A stretch of 64,000 nt of DNA from Lysinibacillus sphaericus OT4b.31 (lineage in GTDB: Bacteria > Bacillota > Bacilli > Bacillales_A > Planococcaceae): contig NZ_KB933398.1 in assembly GCF_000392615.1 (NCBI RefSeq), forward strand, positions 3,333,705 through 3,397,704, given 5' to 3'. The notes beneath the pieces were generated by a model. The model saw nothing but the letters and a program-made list of their open reading frames with translations, was not told the DNA's origin and ran no database searches. This document shows, one piece after another, positions 63,959-64,000 of this stretch. Each line of letters opens with the position of its first letter. Positions within the stretch are counted from its first letter, which is position 1. The position numbers and the translations under genes were made by a program.

Positions 63959-64000
63959 TTCTTACTTTTTTATGCAAATGCTATACCTAAAATTTCTATA

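Overview
The window looks like a chromosomal segment of a low-GC, endospore-forming Bacillota of the Lysinibacillus/Solibacillus type. The evidence is the AT-rich sequence, the Bacillus-type ribosome binding sites, gerE, two YjcZ-type and one YrzI-type tiny sporulation-associated proteins, an S-layer (SLH) gene remnant, and a backbone gene order close to Bacillus subtilis (lcfA-fadR-fadB-etfB-etfA ... trxA-uvrC-lysC-sdhCAB-ysmA-gerE-ysmB-racE ... rph-rdgB-ysnB). Placement at genus level is inference.

Layout. (1) 1-3.3 kb: the end of a quinol oxidase operon, qoxA (cut by the window edge)-qoxB-qoxC-qoxD. (2) 3.4-10.9 kb: small accessory genes, including a three-gene overlapping operon, a universal stress protein, a sugar-dehydrogenase-like lipoprotein, a YugN-like protein, a nucleoid-associated protein and an ASCH protein, with decayed Nudix genes. 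(3) 10.9-25.7 kb: a decayed mobile region. It holds three broken copies of one phage regulator family, an adenine methylase fragment, IS3-family remnants, a tyrosine integrase fragment, a truncated signal peptidase, small membrane and sporulation-type proteins, a cold-shock gene and a GH129-like lipoprotein. Two direct repeats of about 125 bp at 17.36-17.49 and 25.51-25.63 kb, each carrying a piece of a tRNA-Arg 3' end, bracket its right half. (4) 25.7-37 kb: signalling and surface genes, namely a double-kinase hybrid sensor with a BTAD-type response regulator, an SLH remnant, a chemotaxis receptor, a cluster of very small ORFs and a HEAT-repeat protein. (5) 37.5-38.3 kb: a tRNA-Arg(UCU) gene split in its anticodon loop by a 637-nt group I intron carrying a PD-(D/E)XK homing-endonuclease gene. 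(6) 38.5-42.6 kb: a dead SDR gene, small conserved proteins and selO. (7) 42.7-64 kb: the conserved backbone, almost entirely on the minus strand.

How the genes work together. The backbone joins fatty-acid beta-oxidation (lcfA, fadB, ETF, with FadR and two FadR-like boxes) to the respiratory chain (succinate dehydrogenase here, quinol oxidase at the other end). It also holds lysine/DAP synthesis under a lysine riboswitch, nucleotide-pool and RNA maintenance (rph, rdgB), cell wall (racE), DNA repair (uvrC) and sporulation control (gerE). An amino-acid permease under a T-box leader sits between etfA and trxA.

The strongest unusual system is the intron-interrupted tRNA-Arg. Consensus promoter, both tRNA halves, helices P3, P7 and P8, and the endonuclease ORF can all be read directly. 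Next in interest are the perfect 17-bp hairpin in the cold-shock leader, the perfect PadR inverted repeat, the unexplained structured etfB-etfA spacer and the tRNA-derived direct repeats. All assignments come from reading the sequence and recalling families; no searches were run.
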